64,000 nt of DNA. Source: Paenibacillus cellulosilyticus (lineage in GTDB: Bacteria > Bacillota > Bacilli > Paenibacillales > Paenibacillaceae). A program made the translations under genes and the position numbers. Below are positions 23,817 through 32,614 of this stretch, piece by piece. The stretch covers positions 248,001 to 312,000 of the forward strand of contig NZ_QGTQ01000001.1 of NCBI RefSeq assembly GCF_003182255.1, read 5' to 3'. Each line of letters begins with the position of its first letter. Positions within the stretch are counted from its first letter, which is position 1. Below the pieces are notes generated by a model. It saw only the letters and a list, made by a program, of their open reading frames with translations, searched no databases and was not told the DNA's origin.

Positions 23817-24320
23817 TTAGGTCGATGCGGAAGTGGATGGTACGTCGTTCTTCAGCAGCTGTCGGTAACGGAGCATCATGGCAAGCCGCCACGGGACGAG
23901 CATACCAAACGCCAACAGGAAGAACAGCGCCCCTGTCTGCATAACGCTGACATGCCGCTCCACGACATCATGCATCGCGATGCGAACGATGAAAAGTCCG
24001 ATAATGATATAAATAAACATGCGGGAGCGTCGCAAATAAATCTGCTCCCCGATTCGCTCGAAGTGCGACGTCGCGATAAGCGGCGGAGCGAACAGCAGCA
24101 CACCTGCTGCCAGCGCGTACAGCGCCCATAGCAGCGGCACATGTGTTTGAGGTACAACAAACATAAGGAAGCCGGTCGACATGCCGAGCGGTGGAATTAT
24201 TATTTTGCGCAAATTCGTTGGCTTATTCGAAGCCTTCATTCGAAGGGTTATAATCGCCACCCCTGCAATGATCGACATTGCCAGCGAACCGTATTGAAGC
24301 CAATGTGCTGATGAGAGCAT
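23817..24320 (-). CDS. ccdC: CcdC-type membrane protein
   Basis: This 167-residue protein has about five membrane segments. The sequence MKASNKPTNLRKIIIPPLGMSTG, then HVSVMQTGALFFLLAFGMLVPWR, is characteristic of CcdC, a protein linked to the ccd cytochrome c maturation genes in Bacillus whose exact role is unclear. SD AGGAGGATAGGCA. It is not next to ccdA here. Confidence 0.85.
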   Translation of the reverse strand: MLSSAHWLQYGSLAMSIIAGVAIITLRMKASNKPTNLRKIIIPPLGMSTGFLMFVVPQTHVPLLWALYALAAGVLLFAPPLIATSHFERIGEQIYLRRSRMFIYIIIGLFIVRIAMHDVVERHVSVMQTGALFFLLAFGMLVPWRLAMMLRYRQLLKNDVPSTSAST

Positions 24321-24465
24321 TGCCTATCCTCCTAGCGCCTGCAGGCTGCTTCACGATTAAACAAGAATACCTTCATCGTACTTGAAAAGCTCGCGTATCG
24401 CAAGCGAGCGATGAGCCAGCATGAAAACGCAGTCAGCCCGATCAGAACCCCATCCAATGCGAATT

Positions 24466-24498
24466 AAAAAGACCAACCAGAACAGGCTGGTTGGCCTT
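24466..24498 (-). terminator. Terminator of the siderophore-binding protein gene
   Basis: On the minus strand GGCCAACCAG / CTGGTTGGTC is followed by TTTTTA. Confidence 0.85.
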
Positions 24499-24513
24499 CG
24501 ATCATAATGCGGA

Positions 24514-25491
24514 TTATTTGAAGTAAGTAACGAGCTCGTCGATCATCGTATTAGCGGAGATAATGCCGCCTGACGTGTTCCAGATCGCGTCATCGACTTG
24601 ATGCACATTGTTGTTTTTCACCACGGACAGGTTCTTCCACAGCGGATCGTTCATCCACTCGTCGGCAACCTTCTGCGTCGTGTCAGAGCCGTCAGGATTG
24701 TACATGAAGTAGAACAGAATGTCGCCATCCATGTCTGGAATGCGATCCTTGTTCACGTCGTCAGCGAAGCCATCCTTCGACTGCGCTTCAGGGCGTGCAA
24801 ATCCGAGCTTATCCAGGAGCATGCCCGAGAACGTCTCATTGTAGTAGATACGCGTCTTGTCTGGCATGAAGCGTACGACCGATACTTTCTGCTGCAGCTT
24901 GTCGCCAAGCGTCGTCTTCGCATCTGCAATTTTCTGATCGAAATCAGCCAGCAGCTTGTCGCCTTCTTCCTTCTTGTTCAACGCCTCTGCATACAGCTTG
25001 AAATTCGTCTGCCACTCGCCGCGCAGCGTCTCCGACATGACCGTTGGCGCGATTGCGCTCAGTTGGTCGTACACTTTCTCTTGGCGCAGTTTGTTACCGA
25101 TGATAAGGTCCGGCTTCAGACTGGCAATCAGCTCGATATTCGGCTGCGATTCGCCGCCAAGCTCTTGGACGCCTTCCATCTGGTCTTTAATATGCGGATA
25201 CCACGGGTCGCCTTCGTACGATTCCACTGCACCAACCGGCTTCACGCCCAATGCGAGCAGTGCCTCTGTACCTTCATTCGTCAGAACCACAACACGCAGC
25301 GGCGTACCCGTCAGCTTCGTTGTGCCCATTGCATGGGTAATCGTACGTTCTTCCTGCGAGGCGTTGCTCGTCTCGCCAGCCGCAGCCTCACCATCCGATT
25401 TATTATCCTTCGAGCCGCAGCCTGCAGCCACAATAGCGAATACGAGCAATAGCGCGAACATCCCGAGCCACGTTTTTCTCATGCTTTTCAT
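24514..25491 (-). CDS. Iron-siderophore ABC transporter substrate-binding lipoprotein
   Basis: This 325-residue protein has a lipoprotein signal ending in the lipobox VAAGC near residue 25, then a FecB/FhuD-type binding fold: RVVVLTNEGTEALLALGVKPVGA, LKPDLIIG, and a long helix linking the lobes. It resembles YfiY/FeuA-type receptors and delivers ferric siderophore to the divergently encoded FecCD permeases. Two Fur boxes lie in the divergent promoter, so iron limitation should induce it. Confidence 0.93.
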   Translation of the reverse strand: MKSMRKTWLGMFALLLVFAIVAAGCGSKDNKSDGEAAAGETSNASQEERTITHAMGTTKLTGTPLRVVVLTNEGTEALLALGVKPVGAVESYEGDPWYPHIKDQMEGVQELGGESQPNIELIASLKPDLIIGNKLRQEKVYDQLSAIAPTVMSETLRGEWQTNFKLYAEALNKKEEGDKLLADFDQKIADAKTTLGDKLQQKVSVVRFMPDKTRIYYNETFSGMLLDKLGFARPEAQSKDGFADDVNKDRIPDMDGDILFYFMYNPDGSDTTQKVADEWMNDPLWKNLSVVKNNNVHQVDDAIWNTSGGIISANTMIDELVTYFK

Positions 25492-25558
25492 TGTTTCTCT
25501 ACCTTCCTTTTCTAGCTGCTCTGTATGTATGTACCCCGATCATGACAGCCCTCTTAAT

Positions 25559-25579
25559 TGACAACGATTATCATCGTCA
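25559..25579. promoter_or_regulatory. Fur box 1
   Basis: A 21-bp imperfect palindrome TGACAACG...CATCGTCA with core GATTATCAT, about 68 bp upstream of the binding-protein start. Confidence 0.8.
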
Positions 25580-25629
25580 GCCATTAGTATAGTAGTACAG
25601 GTGCCAAAGGCTGTCAACAAAATATTGAA

Positions 25630-25648
25630 AATGATTCTCAGAATCATT
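25630..25648. promoter_or_regulatory. Fur box 2
   Basis: The 19-bp perfect 9-1-9 palindrome AATGATTCTCAGAATCATT is the classic Fur geometry. It lies 84 bp before the first permease gene. Confidence 0.88.
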
Positions 25649-25731
25649 GACGCTTGGTTCAACTATGCCTACAATTGAACAGAACCTTGCTAGCATGAAT
25701 CGATATTTTTCTATATGGGAGTCACTACACC

Positions 25732-26754
25732 ATGAATCATTATCTTAGAAGCAACGGACAGCGAATTGGCTTCTTGCTCCTATGCCTTGCTGTCATGCTC
25801 ATGATTGCGGTTGTCAGCGTGCTGTTCAGCGGCAGCCATGCTTTTATGCCGTCTCAAATCGTGGATGCCTATCGTCACTTCGATGGCTCGAACGAACATT
25901 TGATTATTCGCAACGTACAAATGCCGCGCATGACTATCGCTGCCATTGTTGGCGCCAGTCTCGCGATAGCTGGTGCCTTCATGCAGGCGATGACCCGCAA
26001 CCCGCTTGCATCCCCTTCGGTAATGGGAATCAACTCCGGTGCGGCGCTTGCCGTTGTCATCGCATTGTCCGTTGCAGGAAGCGTGTTCTCGAACACATCG
26101 CTCATCCTCATCGCCTTCGCCGGAGCCGCGATTACGGCAGCAGCCGTGTTCGCACTTGGTGCAGTCGGACGCAGCAATGGCGAGACGCCGATTCGCGTCA
26201 CACTTGCAGGATCTGCTGTCGCTGCCTTCGCCTCGGCGTGGACGATGGGGATACTGCTCAAGCAGAACAAGATGCTCGACGATATTCTGCTCTGGATCGT
26301 CGGCTCCGTATCGGGTCGGGATCTGCACCATCTAACCGCTGTTCTGCCTTATACGATTATTGGCATCATCGGAGCGCTGCTCATGACGAAGTCGGTCAAC
26401 GTGCTTAGCATGGGGGAGGAAACAGCTCGCAACCTTGGTCTGAAAATCGGGCTTGTCCGCGTCATTCTGACGGCGATTGTTGTCCTGCTCGCAGGATCAT
26501 CGGTCGCCATTGCTGGTCCGATCGCATTCGTTGGTGTCATCATCCCGCACATTAGCCGTTTTCTCGTCGGTCACGACTATCGTTGGATTATCCCGTATTC
26601 GATCGTTCTCGGTGCAACACTGCTGGTGGCAGCTGATACGATCAGCCGGTTTATTATGCAGCCAGAAGAACTGCCTGTGGGGGTCGCAACCGCGTTGATC
26701 GGCGTTCCATTCTTCATCTATGTGGCCAGAAGGAGAAGCTATGCGCAATCTTAA
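25732..26754 (+). CDS. FecCD-family siderophore permease, first subunit
   Basis: This 340-residue membrane protein of the BtuC/FecC family has nine to ten helices. Family signatures are RNVQMPRMTIAAIVGASLAIAGA near residue 60, NPLASPSVMGINSGAAL near 95 and GPIAFVGVIIPHISRFLVG near 263, the last including the ATPase-coupling region. It pairs with the next gene, which overlaps it by 14 bp, to form the transmembrane channel. Confidence 0.93.
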   Translation: MNHYLRSNGQRIGFLLLCLAVMLMIAVVSVLFSGSHAFMPSQIVDAYRHFDGSNEHLIIRNVQMPRMTIAAIVGASLAIAGAFMQAMTRNPLASPSVMGINSGAALAVVIALSVAGSVFSNTSLILIAFAGAAITAAAVFALGAVGRSNGETPIRVTLAGSAVAAFASAWTMGILLKQNKMLDDILLWIVGSVSGRDLHHLTAVLPYTIIGIIGALLMTKSVNVLSMGEETARNLGLKIGLVRVILTAIVVLLAGSSVAIAGPIAFVGVIIPHISRFLVGHDYRWIIPYSIVLGATLLVAADTISRFIMQPEELPVGVATALIGVPFFIYVARRRSYAQS

Positions 26755-27742
26755 ATTCACATCGATTCTGCTCATCTTAGTTGTCGCAGCAGCGGCTGCC
26801 GTCGCGGTCTGTGTGGCGATTGGCAGCACCTATATTCCGATTGGCACTGCAGCGAAGACACTCCTTGGACTAGGGGATGAATCATCATCGCTTATTATTA
26901 TTAAACTGCGGCTGCCACGTGTCCTTATGGCGGTACTGGTCGGTGCATCGCTCGCCGCTGCCGGCGCCATTCTACAAGCACTCGTGCGCAATCCGCTCGC
27001 TTCGCCTGATCTGGTCGGCATATCCGGCGGTGCAACGGTTGCCTCCATTCTTTTCTTAACGTTTGCTGCCGGCCAACTAAGCATTAAATGGATTCCGCTG
27101 TTCGCGATCCTCGGTGCGTTCATCACCGCAGCGATTAACTATGCGGCCGCATGGCGCAAAGGAATCTCGCCGCTGCGGTTCGTCCTTATCGGCATCTCTC
27201 TGGCAACAGCGATGAGTGCATTGACGACATTCGCGCTCAAGATCGGCCCGCCTTATATGGCAGCGCAAGCACTCGGCTGGATGACCGGTACCTTGTACGG
27301 CACCTCATGGATGCATGTCTGGACGCTGCTGCCTTGGGCGGCAGTGCTGCTCTTCGCAGCAATCTATCTATCGCGTTACTTGAACGTATTAGAGCTTGGC
27401 GACGAGCTCGCCGTCGGTATCGGTACACCGGTACAGCGCGTCCGGCTGCTCATGCTCGTCCTAAGCGTTGGCTTGACCGGCGCAGCCGTCGGCATGTCAG
27501 GCGGCATCGGCTTCATCGGTCTGATGGCACCGCATATTGCACGCCGACTCGTCGGCCCGAAATATGGTCGACTCATCCCTACCGCAGCGCTCGTTGGTGC
27601 GCTGCTGCTGCTTGCCGCCGATCTCGCGGGACGCACGCTGCTGCTGCCGAGCGACATTCCGGCCGGCGTCTTCACTGCCGCAATCGGCGCACCGTTCTTC
27701 CTCTACTTGCTGCTGTCTAAGCGCAAGGGGGCACAAAGTTAA
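26741..27742 (+). CDS. FecCD-family siderophore permease, second subunit
   Basis: This 333-residue paralogue of the preceding permease has LRLPRVLMAVLVGASLAAAGA, NPLASPDLVGISGGAT and GGIGFIGLMAPHIARRLVGPKYGRLIP. ATG 26741 sits behind AGAAGGAGAAGCT inside the previous gene's end; upstream in-frame starts lack an SD. No ATP-binding subunit follows: the gene ends at a terminator. The importer must use an ATPase from elsewhere, as B. subtilis permeases share YusV. Confidence 0.92.
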   Translation: MRNLKFTSILLILVVAAAAAVAVCVAIGSTYIPIGTAAKTLLGLGDESSSLIIIKLRLPRVLMAVLVGASLAAAGAILQALVRNPLASPDLVGISGGATVASILFLTFAAGQLSIKWIPLFAILGAFITAAINYAAAWRKGISPLRFVLIGISLATAMSALTTFALKIGPPYMAAQALGWMTGTLYGTSWMHVWTLLPWAAVLLFAAIYLSRYLNVLELGDELAVGIGTPVQRVRLLMLVLSVGLTGAAVGMSGGIGFIGLMAPHIARRLVGPKYGRLIPTAALVGALLLLAADLAGRTLLLPSDIPAGVFTAAIGAPFFLYLLLSKRKGAQS

Positions 27743-27758
27743 CGCTCGTCAACCTTAG

Positions 27759-27807
27759 AAAAAGGCGATCGCTCACCGGCACGAGTCCGGGCAGCGATCG
27801 CCTTTTT
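27759..27807. terminator. Bidirectional terminator
   Basis: AAAAAGGCGATCGCT pairs with AGCGATCGCCTTTTT. Confidence 0.92.
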
Positions 27808-27828
27808 CACATTAGGATCAATCGATTG

Positions 27829-29721
27829 TTACACGTTCTTCTGCTTCTCAATCAAGTCGAATACGTTCTGCAGCAGCACGAAGGTCTGCTCATACGTCAG
27901 CTTGCCCTTTGGCGTAAACTGATTGCTGCCCGTGCCCTTCATAATCGTCAGCTCCGTTGCACGGTAGACGTTTTCCTTCGCCCACTTCGCGATTGCACGG
28001 TCGTCTGTGAAGGCAGCTACAGTTCTCGGTATGTCTTCCCATACGATCTCGTCCTTCCCCAGAATCCGTTGCGCCTGCTTATACACATTCAGCATGAGCG
28101 TTGCCGCTTGCTCACGTGTAATGGTGTTTGTTGGCGAGAACTTATTTTGTCCTGTGCCTTGAATAATGCCATTCAAGTTCGCCCATGTAATACGCCAATC
28201 ATCCACGTCCTTGAACGGAGAATGACCGATTCCGATCTCCTCCGTATACAAGTATTGGCTCGTCGCTGTCTCCAGCATTTGAATCGCAAGCGCTGCGAAA
28301 TCGTAGCGGGAGATTGGTGTCTGATACGAATGGTCGTGCGGCTTGTCGACAAGCCCGTTCGATTTGGCCAGCGCATAATCTTTCACCGCCCACTTGCTCA
28401 CCTGCTCCGTTGCCGTTTTGTCTGCTACGACGATATTGACGCGATTGAGCATACCCGTGTAGCTGTCAACAGATACCCATGTGCTGCCCGGAGCAACCGC
28501 CTTAATGACGCCCGATGCATCAATTGCCGCAACGCTGGAATTGCCGCTCACATAGTCCACTCCATCCGTACGCGCACCCGACCGAGTACCAAGCTGCAGC
28601 GTCTCGCCTTTATGTAATTGAATCGTATAGCGCGCGATAGGAGAGGACAACAGATTGAAGAATGTCGTTTGGAATTGCACTTTAGCTGCTTGTCCCGCTG
28701 TATCGTACAAGCCCGTAATGGCAACTTTGAACGTATCGTCTTCACTGAATGCTCCAATATCGTCTGGACGGAAAATAACAGAGAAAGGAATGCCGTAACC
28801 GCTCGTCTCGACGCTGAAGTAATTGCCTGCTGTATCTTTATTACTCGAATCAAACTGCCACGTACGGCCGTCACGCTCACGAATGAGCGTCACTTTAATA
28901 TCTTCCGTCCGCTTTCGGTCATACTTATCCGTATTGAGCGAAACGGACCAAGCGTCACGCGTCGCGAACAACTCCTGCGGGAAAAAGCCTGCCGACGGCC
29001 ATGCGACATAATCGTAGCTGACCTCTGCTTTGTCGCGATCTTGATTAAGCGCATACATCGCTGCGAACGGTGAGCTGCTTCCTTTCGCATCTGGCGCCGA
29101 GTAGATCATCCCGAACATCGTCTTCGCCATAAGCGGATTCAGTATCCAGCGGCGATGGCCGACCGTGCCGATGTTTACTCCATCACTATCGGACATATAG
29201 CCAAGAACATGGTTATAGAATGTCTTGCTGCCTCTGATCAGATTGCTCCTCTGCGTGCCGACATTGCCTAGATCGAATAGAGATTGCTCCATATCCGCGG
29301 GCTTCTCCTGGCCATGCAGCAGCTGATTGTTCACTGCGCTTAGCAGCGCCGCTGCCTGCTCTTGCTCCTCAATTGACCAGTCCGCCTCAAGGTCGTCCGG
29401 CAGCCCCGCTAAGTAGCGGACGAAGTTGGCCGCTTTAATGCCATCCTCGATATATTCATGCTTAATGGATCCCTTTGCATATGGCGCGGTAAGCTGTGGT
29501 GTCGTCTCATAGATGTTGTCCGCGCTCATGTAGTTCCCATCAGTCCCAAGCGGCCGATATTGGAGCCACTTCTCTACAATAGCCTGCTTTGTCCTGCTGC
29601 CGCTCTCTTGCTGAACATTAACTGGCGAAGCATGCACCTCGGGTACTGCCACAGACCACGTGACAGACAATAAGACAAGCGTAAGCAGCAGCTTCCAAGG
29701 CTTGTTACTCCAAGCTTTCAT
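27829..29721 (-). CDS. Secreted CAP-domain protein with Ig-like and SLH domains
   Basis: This 630-residue exported protein has a signal peptide at 1-32 ending EVHA. It is followed by a CAP/SCP-like domain (about 80-220, motifs NNQLLHGQEKP and IGTVGHRRWILNP), a linker, and a Big2-like Ig domain near 385-430 (DYVSGNSSVAAIDASGVIKAV, then PGSTWVSV). Three SLH modules at about 440-625 (ISRYDFAALAIQML, ITREQAATLMLNVY, LTYEQTFVLLQNVF) would anchor it to the S-layer polymer. ATG 29721 (MKAW...) is chosen because AAAGGGTG precedes it, while ATG 29748 lacks an SD. Function unknown; CAP domains occur in spore-coat and surface proteins. Confidence 0.88.
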   Translation of the reverse strand: MKAWSNKPWKLLLTLVLLSVTWSVAVPEVHASPVNVQQESGSRTKQAIVEKWLQYRPLGTDGNYMSADNIYETTPQLTAPYAKGSIKHEYIEDGIKAANFVRYLAGLPDDLEADWSIEEQEQAAALLSAVNNQLLHGQEKPADMEQSLFDLGNVGTQRSNLIRGSKTFYNHVLGYMSDSDGVNIGTVGHRRWILNPLMAKTMFGMIYSAPDAKGSSSPFAAMYALNQDRDKAEVSYDYVAWPSAGFFPQELFATRDAWSVSLNTDKYDRKRTEDIKVTLIRERDGRTWQFDSSNKDTAGNYFSVETSGYGIPFSVIFRPDDIGAFSEDDTFKVAITGLYDTAGQAAKVQFQTTFFNLLSSPIARYTIQLHKGETLQLGTRSGARTDGVDYVSGNSSVAAIDASGVIKAVAPGSTWVSVDSYTGMLNRVNIVVADKTATEQVSKWAVKDYALAKSNGLVDKPHDHSYQTPISRYDFAALAIQMLETATSQYLYTEEIGIGHSPFKDVDDWRITWANLNGIIQGTGQNKFSPTNTITREQAATLMLNVYKQAQRILGKDEIVWEDIPRTVAAFTDDRAIAKWAKENVYRATELTIMKGTGSNQFTPKGKLTYEQTFVLLQNVFDLIEKQKNV

Positions 29722-30039
29722 AATCGGACAAACACCCTTTCTTCTCATTGTTGCAGGAATGCAAGCACGAATTCCGCTCCCTCAATTGGTATTTCATGAA
29801 TAAGTACGAAGGAAATAGCAAAAAATCTCTCTTTTTTCAAAATAGCTACTATAGTCACATCTAACAATCATACCATCAATATATACACTACTAGTGCTAG
29901 GGTCTAAGCCATTCTTCCGTCAAAATCTGTAAACGCGAACATAAAAACCCCTGCCTGCCGCGATTGGTCCGCGAAGACAGAGGCTTATATTCATCCCATT
30001 CAATGCGCAATATCGCTCATACAATGGCTGTAAAAAGCT
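29722..30039. other. Intergenic region upstream of the SLH/CAP gene
   Basis: It holds the catalase-side terminator (29943-29983) and AT-rich promoter sequence (about 29800-29900). No gene was recognised. Confidence 0.5.
29943..29983 (-). terminator. Terminator of the catalase-like gene
   Basis: An imperfect minus-strand stem, CCTCTGTCTTCGCG with CGCGGCAGGCAGGGG including G-U pairs, is followed by TTTTTA. Confidence 0.6.
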
Positions 30040-31224
30040 TTAGTTATCCCGGCCCAGGTCGATGCCAAGGCCAGCGGCAAGCCGCATTCCGATCCGTTCA
30101 TCCGCGCGGTAGAAGTTGCATACAGCACGGAGCTGCGTCTGCTGCGGCACCTGTTTCAGCTCGCTGACCAGATTGTGTACGAGCCATTCCTGTTCGTTCT
30201 CTGGCAGGGAGCGGCAGCGTTCACCCGCCTGCGTGAAGTCGTCTATCATCGTTAATGGCTCTTGCTCTTGCTCGACTGCTTCATACTGCTGCCTTGCACT
30301 TCCTTCAGCCAATTCGATACCCGGAACAAGTGCGCTCGGAGAGTATATAGACCGCTCTACCTCTCCATAGTAGTTGATCGGATTGAGGTTGAGCGTCATC
30401 GTGCCTACTTTGACATACTGTCCTAGCTCCTCCGGCCAACGCTTGGTTGGATCCAACGGATCGAATAGGAGCTTGTCGGCTCCATCGGGCGTCAGCAGCT
30501 GCGCATACAGCTCCCACTGGGGGAACTCGCCGTTCTCGATTGCCGCGTACAGATCGCGCGTCGCGTGACTGAAATCGCGTGACTGCATCGCTGCCGCTTC
30601 ATCCGGCGTGAAATAAGCTGTGCCCTGTTTCGACTTCCATCTATATTTGACAAAGGTAATGTTACCTTCTGCATTCATCCATTTGAACGTGTGGACACTA
30701 TAGCCGTCCATCTGCCGATAGTTAGCTGGCGTGCCATCATTAGCGAACAACCAGGTCAACATATGCGTCGATTCAGGCGCCATAGTGAGCAAATCCCAGT
30801 AACGGGACGGCGTCTGCTCATTCGTATCTGGCGATGATTTCATCGCTTGAACAAGCTCCGAGTACTTCGCCGCATCGCGAACGAAGGCAACGGGCAAATG
30901 GCTGCCAACGATATCGCAGATGCCTTCCTGCGTATGCAGCTTCACCTCGAAGGCTCGAGGATCGCGAACCGTCTCTGGCGAGCCTTTGCCGTGGAAGACG
31001 GTAGAGAATCGAGCGAATAGAGGCGTCTCCTGCCCTGCTGTTTGGAGAAAATGTGCCTTGGTATAGGCCGCCATCGACTGCTCTGTAACGAATACGCCAC
31101 GTGCACCTGCACCACGGGCATGGACATCGCGCTTCGGAATCCGTTCACGTCGTGACTGCATCAGCTGCTCGATCAGGTTATCGTTATCCGGCTGCCCTTG
31201 ATCTGTGGTCAATCGTTCACTCAT
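30040..31224 (-). CDS. Catalase-like protein lacking the heme-ligand segment
   Basis: This 394-residue protein is plainly of the monofunctional catalase fold (RIPKRDVHARGAGARG with the distal His, RFSTVFHGKGSPETVRDPRAFEVKL, SYSP-like YSPSALVPGIE). Typical family members have about 480-500 residues. After VPGIEL the chain jumps almost at once to a C-terminal part equivalent to DDFTQAGERCRSLPENEQ. The intervening 85-95 residues, including the R-x-F-x-Y-x-D-T/A-H-R-Y motif with the proximal heme Tyr, are missing in frame. The distal VGNN is also changed to VGSH. ATG 31224 is preferred over 31245, as AGAGGGG precedes it. Probably not a normal catalase. It follows a PerR gene on the same strand. 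Confidence 0.88.
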   Translation of the reverse strand: MSERLTTDQGQPDNDNLIEQLMQSRRERIPKRDVHARGAGARGVFVTEQSMAAYTKAHFLQTAGQETPLFARFSTVFHGKGSPETVRDPRAFEVKLHTQEGICDIVGSHLPVAFVRDAAKYSELVQAMKSSPDTNEQTPSRYWDLLTMAPESTHMLTWLFANDGTPANYRQMDGYSVHTFKWMNAEGNITFVKYRWKSKQGTAYFTPDEAAAMQSRDFSHATRDLYAAIENGEFPQWELYAQLLTPDGADKLLFDPLDPTKRWPEELGQYVKVGTMTLNLNPINYYGEVERSIYSPSALVPGIELAEGSARQQYEAVEQEQEPLTMIDDFTQAGERCRSLPENEQEWLVHNLVSELKQVPQQTQLRAVCNFYRADERIGMRLAAGLGIDLGRDN

Positions 31225-31285
31225 CCTATCGAAAACCCCTCTCATCTACAGTGCTAGAATTGCTATAGATTTAGACTCATTCTAC

Positions 31286-31299
31286 CTCATATATATGAG
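31286..31299 (-). promoter_or_regulatory. Palindrome upstream of the catalase-like gene
   Basis: CTCATATATATGAG is a perfect 14-bp palindrome 62 bp before the start. It is not a good PerR box, and the binding protein is unknown. A second short palindrome, CATGCG-A-CGCATG, is at 31315-31327. Confidence 0.4.
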
Positions 31300-31376
31300 T
31301 AGAGGGCGCACCTTCATGCGACGCATGTTGCTGCGATTGTTATAGGATGATGTAACGGCACAGAAGGACATCGGAT

Positions 31377-32138
31377 TTATACATAAGTTGCGCTTTGTGC
31401 AACCGAAAAGGAAGCGGCAGGCCGCTCGTCCGCGAGACGATATCCAACTCCACGGACAGTCGCTACATATTTCGGGAACAACGCATTATCGCTCAGCTTC
31501 TTGCGAAGCGTCTTAATGTGTACATCCACCGTGTTGCTGCTGCCGAACAGGGCGCAGCCCCATATTTTCTCCGTTATTACTTCACGAGACAGAACACTGC
31601 CGCTAGCATGAATAAGGACAAGGAGCAAATCATATTCGGTACGCGTCAGTTTCAGCTCGCGGCCATCCCGATAAACCGCCATTCGGCCAGTATCAATCAT
31701 CAAATCCTTGAATGTGCGGAGCGTCGCAATTGCGGAGCTCTCTGCGCTGCGTACAATGCGGCGCACATGCAGCAGCACCTCACTTGGGCTGCCCGGCCAT
31801 ACGAGCAGCTCTTCCGAAGTGCCTGCTGCCAAACAATGGGCAAGCGTCGACTCGGAGACGAGGAACAAGGTGCGGGCCACACCTTCTTGGACTGCGAATC
31901 GTCCAACTGATGCAATCGTCGCAGCCGTCGCTTTGTTCTCGGCGGACAGATCGTATATCATCATATCCGGGGCCAATTGCGCGATCAGCGCCTTCTCAGG
32001 ACATTGATGCGTCATGAATACATCGAAGCCATCACCCATCAGTAATGCAGCTGTCTCCTGTACGCTGTGCGGTTGGCGGCTTACAATCATAATACGGCGG
32101 GGCTTCGTTATTTCGACGGATTGTTCAGTACGGAACAC
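31377..32138 (-). CDS. OmpR-type DNA-binding protein with a degenerate receiver domain
   Basis: This 253-residue protein has a C-terminal winged helix of OmpR/PhoB type (ELKLTRTEYDLLLVLIHASG, TVDVHIKTLRKKL, YVATVRGVGYRL). The N-terminal receiver keeps MMIYDLS at the phospho-Asp position but has VSRQP where active receivers have two or three acidic residues. No histidine kinase is adjacent. It may work without phosphorylation. GTG 32138 is chosen (GAAGGAG 10 nt upstream); the alternative GTG 32147 is too close to the SD. It overlaps the perR-like gene by 31 bp, so the two are coupled. Confidence 0.85.
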   Translation of the reverse strand: MFRTEQSVEITKPRRIMIVSRQPHSVQETAALLMGDGFDVFMTHQCPEKALIAQLAPDMMIYDLSAENKATAATIASVGRFAVQEGVARTLFLVSESTLAHCLAAGTSEELLVWPGSPSEVLLHVRRIVRSAESSAIATLRTFKDLMIDTGRMAVYRDGRELKLTRTEYDLLLVLIHASGSVLSREVITEKIWGCALFGSSNTVDVHIKTLRKKLSDNALFPKYVATVRGVGYRLADERPAASFSVAQSATYV

Positions 32139-32506
32139 GTTGCACACACTCCTTCCAGCACCACGGATGCGTGATGCAGCTCATAATTGGTTTCCTGCGC
32201 AGCTTTGCCGAGCCATTCGGCCGGCAGCTCAATTGCGACTTCGTCGACACGTCCGCAGCGTGTGCAGACGACATGATGATGATCTTCCATTCTTGCGTCG
32301 TAGCGTGACGCGACCTCGCCAAGCTTCAGCTCCTTAACGAGTCCTGCCTCTGTTAAATAGCGAAGCGAATTATATACAGTGCCATATGCGAATGCATTGC
32401 CTTGTGCGCGAAGCCGATCCATGACATCGGCTGCCGTCGGGTGATCATGCGACTGCTGAAGTACTTCCAGTACCGCTTTACGCTGCATTGTCAGGTTCAA
32501 TTTCAT
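32108..32506 (-). CDS. perR: PerR-like Fur family peroxide regulator
   Basis: This 132-residue Fur-family repressor has a winged helix (DHPTAADVMDRLRAQGNAFAYGTVYNSLRYLTEAGLV), then the regulatory metal site region SRYDARMEDHHHVVCTRCGRVDEV. CTRC with CATC gives the structural zinc site. Asp rather than Glu around the His cluster favours PerR, which senses hydrogen peroxide by Fe-catalysed His oxidation, over Fur or Zur. A one-mismatch PerR box lies 43 bp upstream. Neighbours are the atypical OmpR-type gene and the catalase-like gene. Confidence 0.85.
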   Translation of the reverse strand: MKLNLTMQRKAVLEVLQQSHDHPTAADVMDRLRAQGNAFAYGTVYNSLRYLTEAGLVKELKLGEVASRYDARMEDHHHVVCTRCGRVDEVAIELPAEWLGKAAQETNYELHHASVVLEGVCATCSVLNNPSK

Positions 32507-32548
32507 AAGGGTTCATCCTTTGCCAGCTTGCTTTCAATAACTATCTCT

Positions 32549-32563
32549 TTAGAATCATTATAA
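32549..32563. promoter_or_regulatory. PerR box
   Basis: TTAGAATCATTATAA differs at one position from the consensus TTATAATnATTATAA. It lies between the divergent perR-like and Crp/Fnr genes and could govern both. Confidence 0.78.
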
Positions 32564-32614
32564 ATTTAGAATTAGTTCAAGTCAATTCTATTCAGAGGGC
32601 GAGGAACATTTACC

